Made by a program: the position numbers and the translations under genes | NCBI GenBank assembly: GCA_902788645.1 | Contig: CADAKW010000002.1 | Coordinates: 1 to 50,526, forward strand | Reading direction: 5' to 3' | DNA length: 50,526 nt | Origin: an uncultured Lachnospiraceae bacterium | GTDB lineage: Bacteria > Bacillota > Clostridia > Lachnospirales > Lachnospiraceae | Shown: positions 33,830-42,441 of the stretch, piece by piece | How the letters are laid out: the number at the start of each line of letters is the position of its first letter | Numbering within the stretch: position 1 is the stretch's first letter | The notes under the pieces: generated by a model | The model's input: only the letters and a program-made list of their open reading frames with translations | The model's database searches: none | What the model was told of the DNA's origin: nothing

Positions 33830-33849
33830 GTATATTTTACAAAATGTCA
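33818..33849 (-). repeat. Two 11-bp direct repeats on the NatAB promoter
   Basis: ACAAAATGTCA occurs at 33818-33828 and again at 33839-33849, 21 bp (two helical turns) apart; the first copy covers the -35 element. On the transcribed strand each reads TGACATTTTGT. Likely an operator for the cluster's XRE regulator. Confidence 0.6.
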
Positions 33850-33979
33850 CTTGCAAAAAGTGGGGACTTGTTTTTTTGCGGGATTCTGTTCATAATAAGA
33901 AAAGTGCGTTGCAGACAAAAGATGTTGCTCAAAGGAACGCAGAGAAAACGTAACGGATTACTGCGAAAAGGGGATTATT

Positions 33980-34762
33980 ATGGATATAAAACTTACTGCA
34001 TTTGATATGGATGGAACACTTTTGAATGACCGGAAGGAGCTGCCACCGGACTTTCCGGCGTGGGTGAGGAATCATCCGCAGATCCGGAAGGTGATCGCCA
34101 GCGGGCGGCAGTATTATACACTCCGGGATAATATGGGAGAGTTGAAGGACGAGTTTCTTTATGTGGCAGAAAACGGCGGCGTTGTCTATGAGAAGGATGA
34201 AGCGTTATATTGTGATGAGATTCCGGCGGAGGATCTGCGTTATTGTGTGGACAGACTGAACCGGATGGAGGGAGTGAATCCCATGCTCTGTGGCGTGAAT
34301 GGAGCATATATCCGGCAGGATACGAAGGAAGCTGTTTTTAAAGAAGCCTCTATGTATTATCACCGTCTGACCAAGTGTGAAGATGTGATGGCAGAAGCCC
34401 TTAAGGACCGGATCGTTAAGATTGCCATTTTTGTAGAGAATTATCAGGTGGACAAGGCGGCTGCTGCGTTTGCGGATCTGCCGGAGAGACTGGCTGTTGT
34501 GGTATCCGGGGATAGCTGGATCGATATCGCCAATGCGAGTGCCAATAAAGGAGCAGGAATTGCTGCGATTCAGAGAAAATATCAGATCAAGCCGGAGGAA
34601 TGTATGGCGTTTGGGGATTATCTCAATGATGTGGAGCTGTTGAAAAGCTGCGGAGAAAGCTATTGTATGGAAAACGGGCATCCCCGGTTAAAGGAGATTG
34701 CCCGTCATATTGCTCCGTCTAATAATGAATGTGGTGTGATGCAGATCATCAGTCAATTATAA
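33980..34762 (+). CDS. Cof-type HAD phosphatase
   Basis: A 260-residue HAD hydrolase of the Cof/YidA group with a C2 cap. Motif I is D9-M-D-G-T (TAFDMDGTLLND), motif II is IASGRQYYTL, the motif III Lys lies near VSGDSWIDIANASANKG, and motif IV is AFGDYLNDVELL. These enzymes dephosphorylate sugar phosphates or flavin/vitamin intermediates; the substrate cannot be assigned. The ATG at 33980 follows AAAAGGGGA. Its stop codon touches the end of a decayed minus-strand Uma2 gene. Confidence 0.9.
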   Translation: MDIKLTAFDMDGTLLNDRKELPPDFPAWVRNHPQIRKVIASGRQYYTLRDNMGELKDEFLYVAENGGVVYEKDEALYCDEIPAEDLRYCVDRLNRMEGVNPMLCGVNGAYIRQDTKEAVFKEASMYYHRLTKCEDVMAEALKDRIVKIAIFVENYQVDKAAAAFADLPERLAVVVSGDSWIDIANASANKGAGIAAIQRKYQIKPEECMAFGDYLNDVELLKSCGESYCMENGHPRLKEIARHIAPSNNECGVMQIISQL

Positions 34763-34990
34763 TATTTGGTTGATTTCTGAGAAGTTGATCAGTAAATCCT
34801 GATAAATATTTACCTTAATGACAGCATCAAAGGAATATTGTATATTCAATAAATTCCCTTCAAAATAATTTACCGTCACTGTTTTACGCCGCGGATCTAC
34901 GATCCAGTATTCGCGGACTCCGGCATTTTTGTAGAAGTATAGCTTTCGAATATAATCATCGGATGGATTTCCGGGTGAAACGGATTGCTT
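34757..34990 (-). pseudogene. Decayed C-terminal remnant of a Uma2-family (DUF820) nuclease-like gene
   Basis: On the minus strand the frame ending at 34757 encodes about 78 residues beginning QSVSPGNPSDDYIRKLYFYK, then VREYWIVDPRRKTVTV, and ending NFSEINQIL before TAA. This is the C-terminal half of a Uma2 protein (restriction-endonuclease-like fold, VSPxN...DYxRK...YxxAGVxEYWIVDP). An in-frame stop at 34991-34993 closes the frame and no start or N-terminal half is present, so it is a truncated gene. The remaining 34994-35171 stretch holds only the leader of the ECF sigma gene. Confidence 0.8.
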
Positions 34991-35171
34991 TTACCATAGA
35001 ACAGTGTACTCTAATACAGAAAAAGTGCTCCCATAAAATCAAATTTACAATCAATTTACGCTGCATTTCCGGTTTTTTGTATGCAATCAGCGGCAAAACT
35101 GACGACATAATATAAGTGAAAGGGTCATAAATACATCGATGGAATCCAATCCTTTCAGTGAGGAGAGCAGC

Positions 35172-35699
35172 ATGACAATAGAAGAAATAGAACAAAGCAT
35201 TGCATCTTATGGGGAGGATGTATTTCGGTTTTGCTGTTATCTGACAGGAAATCGAAGCAGTGCAGAGGATCTGTATCAGGATACATTTCTGAAAGCAATG
35301 GAAATTACGCGGCCTGTGGAGCTGGATATGGCAGGAAAATTTCTGGCAGGTGTAGCCGCCAATCTGTGGAAAAACCAGTGGCGTAAGGAAAAACGAAGAC
35401 AGAAATATGTAATGCAGAATATCAGTCCGGAAAATGGGACACCAGGAGAAGAAATACCGGGGGAAACAGATCTGTTGCAGGATTATGTGAAACAGGAGAC
35501 AGGACGGCTGGTGCAGCGGGTGGTCAATGAACTTCCCGAAAAGTACCGTGTTGTGGTATTACTTCATTACAGTATGGACCTGACAACACAGGAAATTGCA
35601 GATCAACTGAAGATTAGCAGGGGAACGGTGACAAGCCGGCTGCTTCGGGCAAGGAAAAAGATCAAACAGGAATTGGAGGCGAATGGATATGAAAGATAG
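35172..35699 (+). CDS. ECF-type RNA polymerase sigma factor
   Basis: A 175-residue sigma-70 family factor with region 2 (DVFRFCCYLTGNRSSAEDLY, QDTFLKA) and region 4 (ELPEKYRVVVLLHYSMDLTT, then IADQLKISRGTVTSRLLRAR). It binds core RNA polymerase and is expected to be held inactive by the membrane protein encoded next. The ATG at 35172 has AGGAG six bases before it; the earlier in-frame ATG at 35139 does not. The downstream gene starts inside its last codons. Confidence 0.92.
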   Translation: MTIEEIEQSIASYGEDVFRFCCYLTGNRSSAEDLYQDTFLKAMEITRPVELDMAGKFLAGVAANLWKNQWRKEKRRQKYVMQNISPENGTPGEEIPGETDLLQDYVKQETGRLVQRVVNELPEKYRVVVLLHYSMDLTTQEIADQLKISRGTVTSRLLRARKKIKQELEANGYER

Positions 35700-36828
35700 A
35701 GTAGATGAGATTATCAGAGAAACATATCATCAGGGGGAACAGATGCCGGAGGGACTGAACCGGAGGGTTTTGCGGATGGCGAATGAGAAGCAGAAGGAAA
35801 AAACCGGTGCTTTTGACGGTGGGAGCAGAAATGACCGGAGACAGGTTAGATCCGGCTGGCAGAAGGCAGCGGTGGCAGCGGCTCTGGTGGCAGTGGTACT
35901 CACAGCAGGGGCAGGAGGAGCCTATGCGGCAACACATTATTTGGGGATACAGGATTTCTGGGGCAAATCCGGAAGTCACCTTTCTGAAGATGCCAGGAAG
36001 CTGATCGAAAGTAATCCGGCGGTGACCATGGATGCTTCTCAGAAAAATGCAGATATTCTGAATTATGAAGTGGATTCTGTTCTTTGCGACAGTAAATATG
36101 CGACTGCCATTGTAAATGTAGATATTAAGGATCCGGATAAATATCTGCTGGTTCTGGATCCGGATGATCTGACCTCTTCCGTTTCTGCTCTGGGGATAGA
36201 TGATGGCTCTGACATTTCCATTGCAAAATATTGTGAGAAAAAGGGATTGATCCCGGTTCAGCTTTATTTACAGGAAAAGGATGCGAAGGATGCGGAAGTC
36301 GTTTCCAGAGATATGAAACAGTTATCCGGTACGAAGGGCGTCATTGAGATCAATGCAAAACGTCGTTCGAAGAAGCAGAAATTTCAGTTGACGATCCAGC
36401 CGCTTCTGATACTGAATAACAGCAGTGAAACCCATTATGATCCAACGATTAAAATTGATGTGAAGGATAACAGCACAGAAAAAAGTGCTTATTATGTGAT
36501 GCAGGATCAGAAGGAGAATACAGTACATGGAACCAAAGTGACCTTAAAGGAAGTAAAACTGACTACGACAGAGGTAGGCTCTTATCTGTCCGCACGTTAT
36601 GAAGAAAAGGACGTTTCAGGAGATGCTTCTGCAAGCTGGCTGGAGCTTTGCGATGAGGACGGAAAGTCGGTATCCTTTGGCGGCATGGATGGTGGAAGAT
36701 GCTATGAAGCGGGAAAGAATGAGTATGTATCCGAGGGCTGCTATGAAAGTATCGGGCTGCCGGAAAAGATTTATCTGTCCATCGGAGATTCCGGTGAGAT
36801 TGTAGAGCTTACGAAGCAGGAAAAATAA
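35689..36828 (+). CDS. Membrane-anchored anti-sigma-type protein (DUF4179-like)
   Basis: A 379-residue protein with an N-terminal cytoplasmic part (1-60), one membrane helix (about 61-83, KAAVAAALVAVVLTAGAGGAY) and a large extracellular beta-rich domain. The layout and its overlap with the sigma gene by 11 bases are those of an anti-sigma factor. The cytoplasmic start (DEIIRETYHQGEQMPEGLN) is short and lacks the HxxxCxxC zinc motif, so it is not a ZAS-type anti-sigma. The second ATG (35689) is preferred because GGAGG is nine bases away. Confidence 0.8.
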   Translation: MKDRVDEIIRETYHQGEQMPEGLNRRVLRMANEKQKEKTGAFDGGSRNDRRQVRSGWQKAAVAAALVAVVLTAGAGGAYAATHYLGIQDFWGKSGSHLSEDARKLIESNPAVTMDASQKNADILNYEVDSVLCDSKYATAIVNVDIKDPDKYLLVLDPDDLTSSVSALGIDDGSDISIAKYCEKKGLIPVQLYLQEKDAKDAEVVSRDMKQLSGTKGVIEINAKRRSKKQKFQLTIQPLLILNNSSETHYDPTIKIDVKDNSTEKSAYYVMQDQKENTVHGTKVTLKEVKLTTTEVGSYLSARYEEKDVSGDASASWLELCDEDGKSVSFGGMDGGRCYEAGKNEYVSEGCYESIGLPEKIYLSIGDSGEIVELTKQEK

Positions 36829-36883
36829 TGAACAAAAACACATGAAGAAAATGCCTGTAGGAAAATAATTTAACCACAGGAAA

Positions 36884-36921
36884 AAAAGGGAGGATTTGCC
36901 ATAATGGTAAAGCCTCCTTTT
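36884..36921. terminator. Bidirectional hairpin terminator
   Basis: AAAAGGGAGGATTTGCC (36884-36900), loop ATAAT, GGTAAAGCCTCCTTTT (36906-36921); a stem with one bulge and A/T-runs at both ends. It separates the convergent anti-sigma and response-regulator genes. Confidence 0.75.
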
Positions 36922-36956
36922 GGGGTATAGGAATATGTCCATAACATATTTGGGCG

Positions 36957-37577
36957 TCAGGAATGTTGATAGTAAAATACGGCAAGCTGCGTCCGGTCTC
37001 TGAGCTGCAGCTTTTCCAGGATGCCGCTGAGATAATTCCGGATGGTTCCCTCGCTGAGAAAGAGCCGGGCAGAAATTTCTTTGTTGCTGAGTCCCTGCGC
37101 CACCAGAGTGATGATCTCATATTCCTTTTCGGTGATGTCGTGTGAGCTGTAGTCGAAGGAAGGTTCCGGCTTCATGAGCTCCGGCAGCTTTTCCATGATC
37201 TCACTTCCATAAACATTCTGACCGGAGTAAACAGCGTTGAGTGCGGGGACGATGGTTTCGTAATCCTGTTTGATGATATAGCCTTTGGCACCAAGCTGCA
37301 GGGCTTTGGTGATGTATTCATCATCAACAAAGGTGGTAAGAAAAAGAACTCTGGCATCGGGAAATTCTGCAAGGATATCGGATAAAGCGTCAGTCCCGCT
37401 GCGATGCTGCATCCGGATATCCATTAGCACCACATCCGGGTGATACTGCCGGTATAAAGGAAGTGCATCATTTCCATCGTGGCCGATGGCAGCGACATGG
37501 ATGGATCCATCGGCTTCCAGTATCATTTTTAAAGACATACAGACCAGCTGGTCGTCATCAATCAGAACTATATTCAT
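36957..37577 (-). CDS. NarL/LuxR-family response regulator
   Basis: A 206-residue regulator. The receiver domain has D7-D8-D9, phosphoacceptor D53 in VVLMDIRMQHRSG and K103 in YIIKQD. The C-terminal LuxR-type helix-turn-helix (about 140-200) shows DITEKEYEIITLVAQGLSNK, then EISARLFLSEGTIRNYLSGI. The ATG at 37577 follows AAAGGA; the frame from 37595 adds six residues without a better site. It lies 75 bases downstream of the kinase gene on the same strand. Its likely target is the divergent ABC exporter operon. Confidence 0.92.
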   Translation of the reverse strand: MNIVLIDDDQLVCMSLKMILEADGSIHVAAIGHDGNDALPLYRQYHPDVVLMDIRMQHRSGTDALSDILAEFPDARVLFLTTFVDDEYITKALQLGAKGYIIKQDYETIVPALNAVYSGQNVYGSEIMEKLPELMKPEPSFDYSSHDITEKEYEIITLVAQGLSNKEISARLFLSEGTIRNYLSGILEKLQLRDRTQLAVFYYQHS

Positions 37578-37651
37578 AAGATAAATTCCTTTCATGCTTG
37601 GAGTTTTAGGGGAATATCGAAGCAGCGGAAGCTGTACGACGGAGTGCTTTA

Positions 37652-38728
37652 TTATTTTGGAATAGAGATAAATATTCGAAATCCATGTTCTCTGCTGATG
37701 TGAAGAATCCCGTGGAGAGCATCCACACGATCCCGCATATTCTGAAGTCCCATTCCATCCAATGAAACCGGTGCTGCCCCGGAGGAAGTGTCTGGCAAAA
37801 TACCGTTGTCTTCGATCAGTAATTGATAAAATGCCGGGTGTTCTTTGGCAGTAATGTGTACCTTTGTGGCGTTACTGTGCTTTATAATATTATTGAGAGC
37901 TTCCTGTGTGATGGCAAGAAAACAGTATTTAATATTTTTGGGAATATGCCGGGACAATTCGCACTGTAGAAGCACCGGACAAAAGGTGAATTGTTCTGTG
38001 AGACTCTGCAGTGCCTGTTTCAGATCAATAGCCTCGTCTCTCAGATCGTGGACACTGTTGCGGATATTATCCATGGCAAGATTCAGTGTGTCCTTTAAAG
38101 CGGACAGATGAGGGGTGAGTGCTTCATCCTTACAGATGGCGAGTAAAGCCCCTGTCTGCAGAATGGAGCGGGAAAGCATATGACCGACATTATCATGGAT
38201 CTCCCTGGCAATACGGTTTCTTTCCCGGAGCGTTGCAATGTAGATCTGATCATTTTGATTCTCCAGTACCCGGCGGTTTGCCTCCTGCAGAGTGAGCTCC
38301 CGTTCCACGCTGTCATCCCGGAGAATGTGGATCTGCTCTGTTAATCCGGCACGTATCCGGTTGGTGTATGCCAGATAAAAGCTGATGGCTGTGATCAGCA
38401 GGAGGAACAGGATTGGTTCTCCGGAAATACGTTGACTGTAAATGATCAGGGGTAAAAGATAAAGGGCACCGGGCATGTACTGACGGTGCAGGAACAGAAC
38501 ATAGCAGTGCCATGGCAGAAATATTGCCATTTCCGGAAAAAAGAAACAAAGGATCAGAACGATGATCCCAAGATAGGAACGCTGCCGGTCTGAAGGACAT
38601 AGCAGTTCAAAACAATATATTGTGATCAAGAACAGAACACCGGTAATGTGCATGGGATCCGTCCGGAATGCCGGGGAGGCCAGAATACACAGGATAAATA
38701 ATAAAACAGAATCTATGTAAGTACACAT
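37652..38728 (-). CDS. NarX/DesK-type sensor histidine kinase
   Basis: A 358-residue kinase with about five N-terminal membrane helices (residues 5-120) and very short loops, then a HisKA_3 dimerisation domain with H178 in RNRIAREIHDNVGHMLS, and an HATPase domain with NNIIKHSNATKVHI and GMGLQNMRDRVDAL. It is the DesK/LiaS-like arrangement that senses membrane state or lipid-active compounds. GAGGA sits ten bases before the fourth in-frame codon ATG (38728), which is preferred over 38737. It is divergent from the ABC-2 exporter operon. Confidence 0.9.
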   Translation of the reverse strand: MCTYIDSVLLFILCILASPAFRTDPMHITGVLFLITIYCFELLCPSDRQRSYLGIIVLILCFFFPEMAIFLPWHCYVLFLHRQYMPGALYLLPLIIYSQRISGEPILFLLLITAISFYLAYTNRIRAGLTEQIHILRDDSVERELTLQEANRRVLENQNDQIYIATLRERNRIAREIHDNVGHMLSRSILQTGALLAICKDEALTPHLSALKDTLNLAMDNIRNSVHDLRDEAIDLKQALQSLTEQFTFCPVLLQCELSRHIPKNIKYCFLAITQEALNNIIKHSNATKVHITAKEHPAFYQLLIEDNGILPDTSSGAAPVSLDGMGLQNMRDRVDALHGILHISREHGFRIFISIPK

Positions 38729-38833
38729 GGTAATCATTCCTCATCTTTCTGTGGTCAGAAGTCTAAAGCAGTAAATATGCTGTCTCTATTATAAGGGATT
38801 TGCCCGGGGATATCCATCATCATTTTAATAATG

Positions 38834-38845
38834 TGACAAATGTCA
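38834..38845. promoter_or_regulatory. Palindromic operator candidate between kinase and ABC operon
   Basis: TGACA (38834-38838), AA, TGTCA (38841-38845): a perfect inverted repeat, lengthened imperfectly to ATG...TAT on each side. It lies in the 275-base divergent intergenic region, the place expected for a NarL-type regulator to act. Confidence 0.45.
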
Positions 38846-39002
38846 TATGGTATTTTTACAATTTTCACTATCATGATACAGGATATTTCTGTATTATAGA
38901 ATTATACTTTATAGCAAATGCGAAAAATTTTCCTGGGAATCTGCAGTGAAAATAATATGCCTGCGACCAAAGCTTGGCAGGGCGGAAAGGAAATGTGAGA
39001 TT

Positions 39003-39938
39003 ATGGCGGTTGTTAAAATAGAGAATTTAGTAAAAAGATACGGTGATCTGGTAGCTGTGGATCATTTTAATCTGGAGATTGAGGAGGGAGAGATTTTTGG
39101 TCTGCTGGGACCTAATGGCAGTGGCAAGTCAACAACGATCCACTGTCTGCTGTCTCTGCTTTCCTATGATAAAGGTGATATAGAGATCTTTGGCAGGAAA
39201 ATGACTCCCACCAGCTACGATATCAAAAAGGATATTGGTATTATTATGCAGAATGTGGCAGTATTTCAGGAATTGACGGTTTATGAAAATATTGATTATT
39301 TCTGTGGACTGTATGTCCCACAAAAGGGACAGAGAAAAAAGCTGGTAGAGGAGGCGATTGAATTTGCCGGTCTGTCCGAGTTCCGGAAATTTTATCCGAA
39401 GAAGCTTTCCGGGGGATTACTCCGCCGCTTAAATATTGCCTGCGGTATTGCCCACAAGCCGAAGCTGATCATTCTGGATGAGCCGACGGTTGCGGTAGAT
39501 CCCCAGAGCCGTAATAAGATACTGGAGGGGATTCAGGAGCTGAACCGGCAAGGTGCCACGATCATTTATACCACCCATTATATGGAGGAGGTTGAACAGA
39601 TCTGCACCCGGATCGCCATTATGGATAAGGGAAGAAATCTGGCACTGGGCACGAAGGATGAACTTAAGGCAATGATCGATCTTGGTGAGACGATCCAGAT
39701 GGAGGTTATGGAACTTTCGGAGGAAGTTTCCGATGCGATCCGGACGCTTCCTCATGTGATCGGTGTCAGTTATGATAAGGGACTTCTTAAGGTTCGTTTT
39801 TCGAAAGGAAAGCACAACTTACTCCGTCTTCTGGATATGCTGAAAGAAAAGGAGACGGTGTTTGGAAATATTCATTCAGAGCTTCCGACGCTGAATGATG
39901 TATTTCTGGAGATTACCGGTAAGGAACTCAGAGACTAA
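39003..39938 (+). CDS. ABC-2 exporter ATP-binding protein
   Basis: A 311-residue ATPase with Walker A GPNGSGKST at 36-44, Q-loop IGIIMQNVAVF, signature LSGGLLRRLNIACGIA and Walker B LIILDEPTVAVDPQSR. A C-terminal extension (about 225-311) ends LNDVFLEITGKELRD, as in DrrA/NodI-type drug or antibiotic exporters. The ATG at 39003 (MAVVKIENLV) matches the family start; the longer frame from 38946 has no homologous N-terminus. Two permease genes follow, making a complete exporter. Confidence 0.93.
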   Translation: MAVVKIENLVKRYGDLVAVDHFNLEIEEGEIFGLLGPNGSGKSTTIHCLLSLLSYDKGDIEIFGRKMTPTSYDIKKDIGIIMQNVAVFQELTVYENIDYFCGLYVPQKGQRKKLVEEAIEFAGLSEFRKFYPKKLSGGLLRRLNIACGIAHKPKLIILDEPTVAVDPQSRNKILEGIQELNRQGATIIYTTHYMEEVEQICTRIAIMDKGRNLALGTKDELKAMIDLGETIQMEVMELSEEVSDAIRTLPHVIGVSYDKGLLKVRFSKGKHNLLRLLDMLKEKETVFGNIHSELPTLNDVFLEITGKELRD

Positions 39939-39971
39939 TGTCAAAAACTGCTGATGCAAAAGGAGATTTTT

Positions 39972-41105
39972 ATGATACATATCAAATATCGAATGAAAAC
40001 CATGCTGCGGCAGAAATCGCTGATCTTCTGGTCGTTAGCATTTCCGTTGATCCTTGGAATGATGTTTTATTTTATGTTTGGCGGGATCAATGATCTGGAG
40101 CAGTTTCAGGAGGTGCCGGTGGGGATTCTGCGGGGAGATTCGCTGCCGGAGGAGTTTGTCACCATGCTGAAAGAGGTAAAGACAGAGGGGGATATCCCGT
40201 TGTTTCAGGTGAAGACATACGACACCTTGTACAAAGCAGAAAAAGCACTGCAGTCGGAGAAGATATACGGGATCATTCAGTCGAAGGATGATCTGTCTCT
40301 GACAGTGAAGTCATCGGACAGTTACAGCAGTCTCATCAAGACCTTTCTGGATCAATACCGGGAAAATACGGCACTGATCACAGAGATGGCGGAGAAGAAC
40401 CCGGATCAGGTGGCGGCTTTTGTTACTGATATGGCGGCAGGGGCACAGGCAAAGATTGCGGAAATTCCGTTAAAGGGGACCGATAAGGATCCCTACGCCC
40501 AGTATTTTTATGCGCTGATCGCGATGACTTGTCTGATCGGGACCATGGTAGGTATGCACAACGGAAATGATATTCAGGCAGATCTTACCGCAGTGGGAGC
40601 ACGGAGAAATGTTGCACCGACACCGAAGCTGCGTCAGGTATTGTACGATTTTACGGCCACATATATTTTATACTGCGTTATCGTAGCCGTCGTGACCGGC
40701 GTCTGTGTATTTGTCTATGGCCAGGATTTCGGACAGAATGCCGGGCTTGTCCTTCTGGGAGGCTGGATCGGCAGCTTTACGTCATTGGCGATCGGAGAGG
40801 TGATCGCTGTCTTTATCAAAGGACCGGTTCAGAAAAAGGAAGGAATCTGTGTGGCGGTATTTATGATCAGCTCCTTTCTGGCGGGACTTCAGTGGGGAGA
40901 CATTACATTTATCATTGAAGAGAAATGTCCGGTGATCAACCGGATCAATCCGGGCACCCTGATCGTCAATGGGTTCAAGAGTCTGTCCGTATATGGGGAC
41001 AGTCGTCGTTATATGATCAATATGGTGACTCTGGCAGTGATCGGGATCATTTGCGTGATCATCAGTGTATTGAAGCTGAGGAGGGTAAGATATGAGAGTA
41101 TTTAA
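39972..41105 (+). CDS. ABC-2 exporter permease, first subunit
   Basis: A 377-residue permease. Helix 1 (about 17-37, LIFWSLAFPLILGMMFYFMF) is followed by an extracellular part (40-175) and five or six helices (about 180-375) including YILYCVIVAVVTGVCVFVYG. It pairs with the following permease in the exporter. AGGAG lies seven bases before the ATG at 39972, so the frame start at 39954 is rejected. It overlaps the next gene by 14 bases. Confidence 0.9.
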   Translation: MIHIKYRMKTMLRQKSLIFWSLAFPLILGMMFYFMFGGINDLEQFQEVPVGILRGDSLPEEFVTMLKEVKTEGDIPLFQVKTYDTLYKAEKALQSEKIYGIIQSKDDLSLTVKSSDSYSSLIKTFLDQYRENTALITEMAEKNPDQVAAFVTDMAAGAQAKIAEIPLKGTDKDPYAQYFYALIAMTCLIGTMVGMHNGNDIQADLTAVGARRNVAPTPKLRQVLYDFTATYILYCVIVAVVTGVCVFVYGQDFGQNAGLVLLGGWIGSFTSLAIGEVIAVFIKGPVQKKEGICVAVFMISSFLAGLQWGDITFIIEEKCPVINRINPGTLIVNGFKSLSVYGDSRRYMINMVTLAVIGIICVIISVLKLRRVRYESI

Positions 41106-42252
41106 GTCATTTTTTCAGATATTAAATAAATACAAGGGAACGGTCTTTATCTTCTTTGCGGTTTTTATGTCTTTGTCCCTGATCATGGCAAAGGTAAGAG
41201 GAGGGGGAGGGGAGTCCTCTTTTCAGCAGGACAGTCTTGACATTGCTGTTGTGGATGAAGATGATGGAGCAATTGCCGGTCAGATTAGGGAGTATTTTGG
41301 GGCACATGATCAGGTGACCAAAATGAAAATGGATCAGGATAAAATTGCGGATGCCCTGTATTGGAGACGGCTTGATTATGTGCTGGTGATCCCGGAGGGA
41401 GCCGGGAAGACGCTGGCAAAGGGAGAGATACCGGAGCTTTCCTGTATGAAGGTGCCGGGCTATTTCGATTCGGCTTACTTTGAGGCAGAGCTGCAGATGT
41501 ATCTGCAGAAAATGGCAGCTCTGGTAAAAAACGGAGTGGATACAGATGCGGCACAGCAGCAGTTGATGGAGCTGCAGCAAAAAGAGACGAAGGTGCATAT
41601 GGCTTCCTTTGTCAATAAAAATCAGGGGGATATGTCTACCCATTTTTTCCTGTATGTGCCGTATATGTTTATTGCCGTGGGTGTTTCCGGAATCGGTCTG
41701 GTGCTTCTTCGGATCAATGAGAAAGAGGTACGGGAGAGAACAGAGTGCAGTGCCATGCCGATGAAAAAGCGGGTGATGGGGCTGACAGCGGCGGTGCTGG
41801 TATATGGCTTTTGCATGTATCTGTTTGTACTGGTGGCGGCAGTGGTAATATCAGGCGGAGACATATTGACAGACGCAAGACTTCCATGGTTTGCAGTCAA
41901 CATTTTTACGATGCTTTTGTTTGGTATCAGCCTTGGCTTTTTTACCGGAATGACTGCAAAAAATGGCGATGTGGTAAATGGAGTGGTCAATGTGACCAGT
42001 CTGGTACTTTGTTTTCTGGGCGGAGTCTTTGTTCCGAGACAGTTTTTCGGAAATGGGGTCATGAAAGTGGCGAAGCTCTTTCCAACGTACTGGTATGTTG
42101 TGAATAATGAGACGATCGGTGCCATGAAAAATGTGAGCCGGAGCTTTGTGCAGGATATATTCATACAGTCGGCGGTATCTGTGGGATATGCGTTTGTCTT
42201 GTTTGCGGTGACGCTGGTAATCGTATCTGCGAAACGGAGATCACGGCAGTGA
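41092..42252 (+). CDS. ABC-2 exporter permease, second subunit
   Basis: A 386-residue permease with the same layout as its neighbour: helix 1 (about 17-35, TVFIFFAVFMSLSLIMAKV), an extracellular domain (40-180), then a helix cluster (about 185-385). FTGMTAKNGDVVNGVVNVTS and FVPRQFFGNGVMKVAKLFPT are typical late motifs of the ABC-2 / YhgE-like group. Its start lies within the last codons of the first permease gene, so the two are coupled. A hairpin terminator follows at 42318. Confidence 0.9.
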   Translation: MRVFKSFFQILNKYKGTVFIFFAVFMSLSLIMAKVRGGGGESSFQQDSLDIAVVDEDDGAIAGQIREYFGAHDQVTKMKMDQDKIADALYWRRLDYVLVIPEGAGKTLAKGEIPELSCMKVPGYFDSAYFEAELQMYLQKMAALVKNGVDTDAAQQQLMELQQKETKVHMASFVNKNQGDMSTHFFLYVPYMFIAVGVSGIGLVLLRINEKEVRERTECSAMPMKKRVMGLTAAVLVYGFCMYLFVLVAAVVISGGDILTDARLPWFAVNIFTMLLFGISLGFFTGMTAKNGDVVNGVVNVTSLVLCFLGGVFVPRQFFGNGVMKVAKLFPTYWYVVNNETIGAMKNVSRSFVQDIFIQSAVSVGYAFVLFAVTLVIVSAKRRSRQ

Positions 42253-42317
42253 GATTTTAAGAATATAGGAAATACGGGCACATTGATAACACAGTGACAG
42301 AAATATATGGATTTGAA

Positions 42318-42356
42318 ACAGGAACTTCTGCTTTTTTTGCAGGAGTTCTTGTTTTT
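42318..42356 (+). terminator. Intrinsic terminator after the ABC-2 exporter operon
   Basis: ACAGGAACTTCTGC (42318-42331), a loop of T, GCAGGAGTTCTTGT (42339-42352) with two G-T pairs, then TTTT. Confidence 0.8.
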
Positions 42357-42378
42357 ATGGGCATAATTATTGTAAAAT
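42349..42378 (+). promoter_or_regulatory. Possible promoter for the ParB-like/BMP gene
   Basis: TTGTTT (42349-42354), an 18-base spacer, and TAAAAT (42373-42378). The -35 element overlaps the preceding terminator arm, so the evidence is modest. Confidence 0.4.
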
Positions 42379-42441
42379 ATAAGCAATGTTAGAAATGCAA
42401 ATATAAGAACTTATGAAATATATTGGAAAGGGGTATATCCT

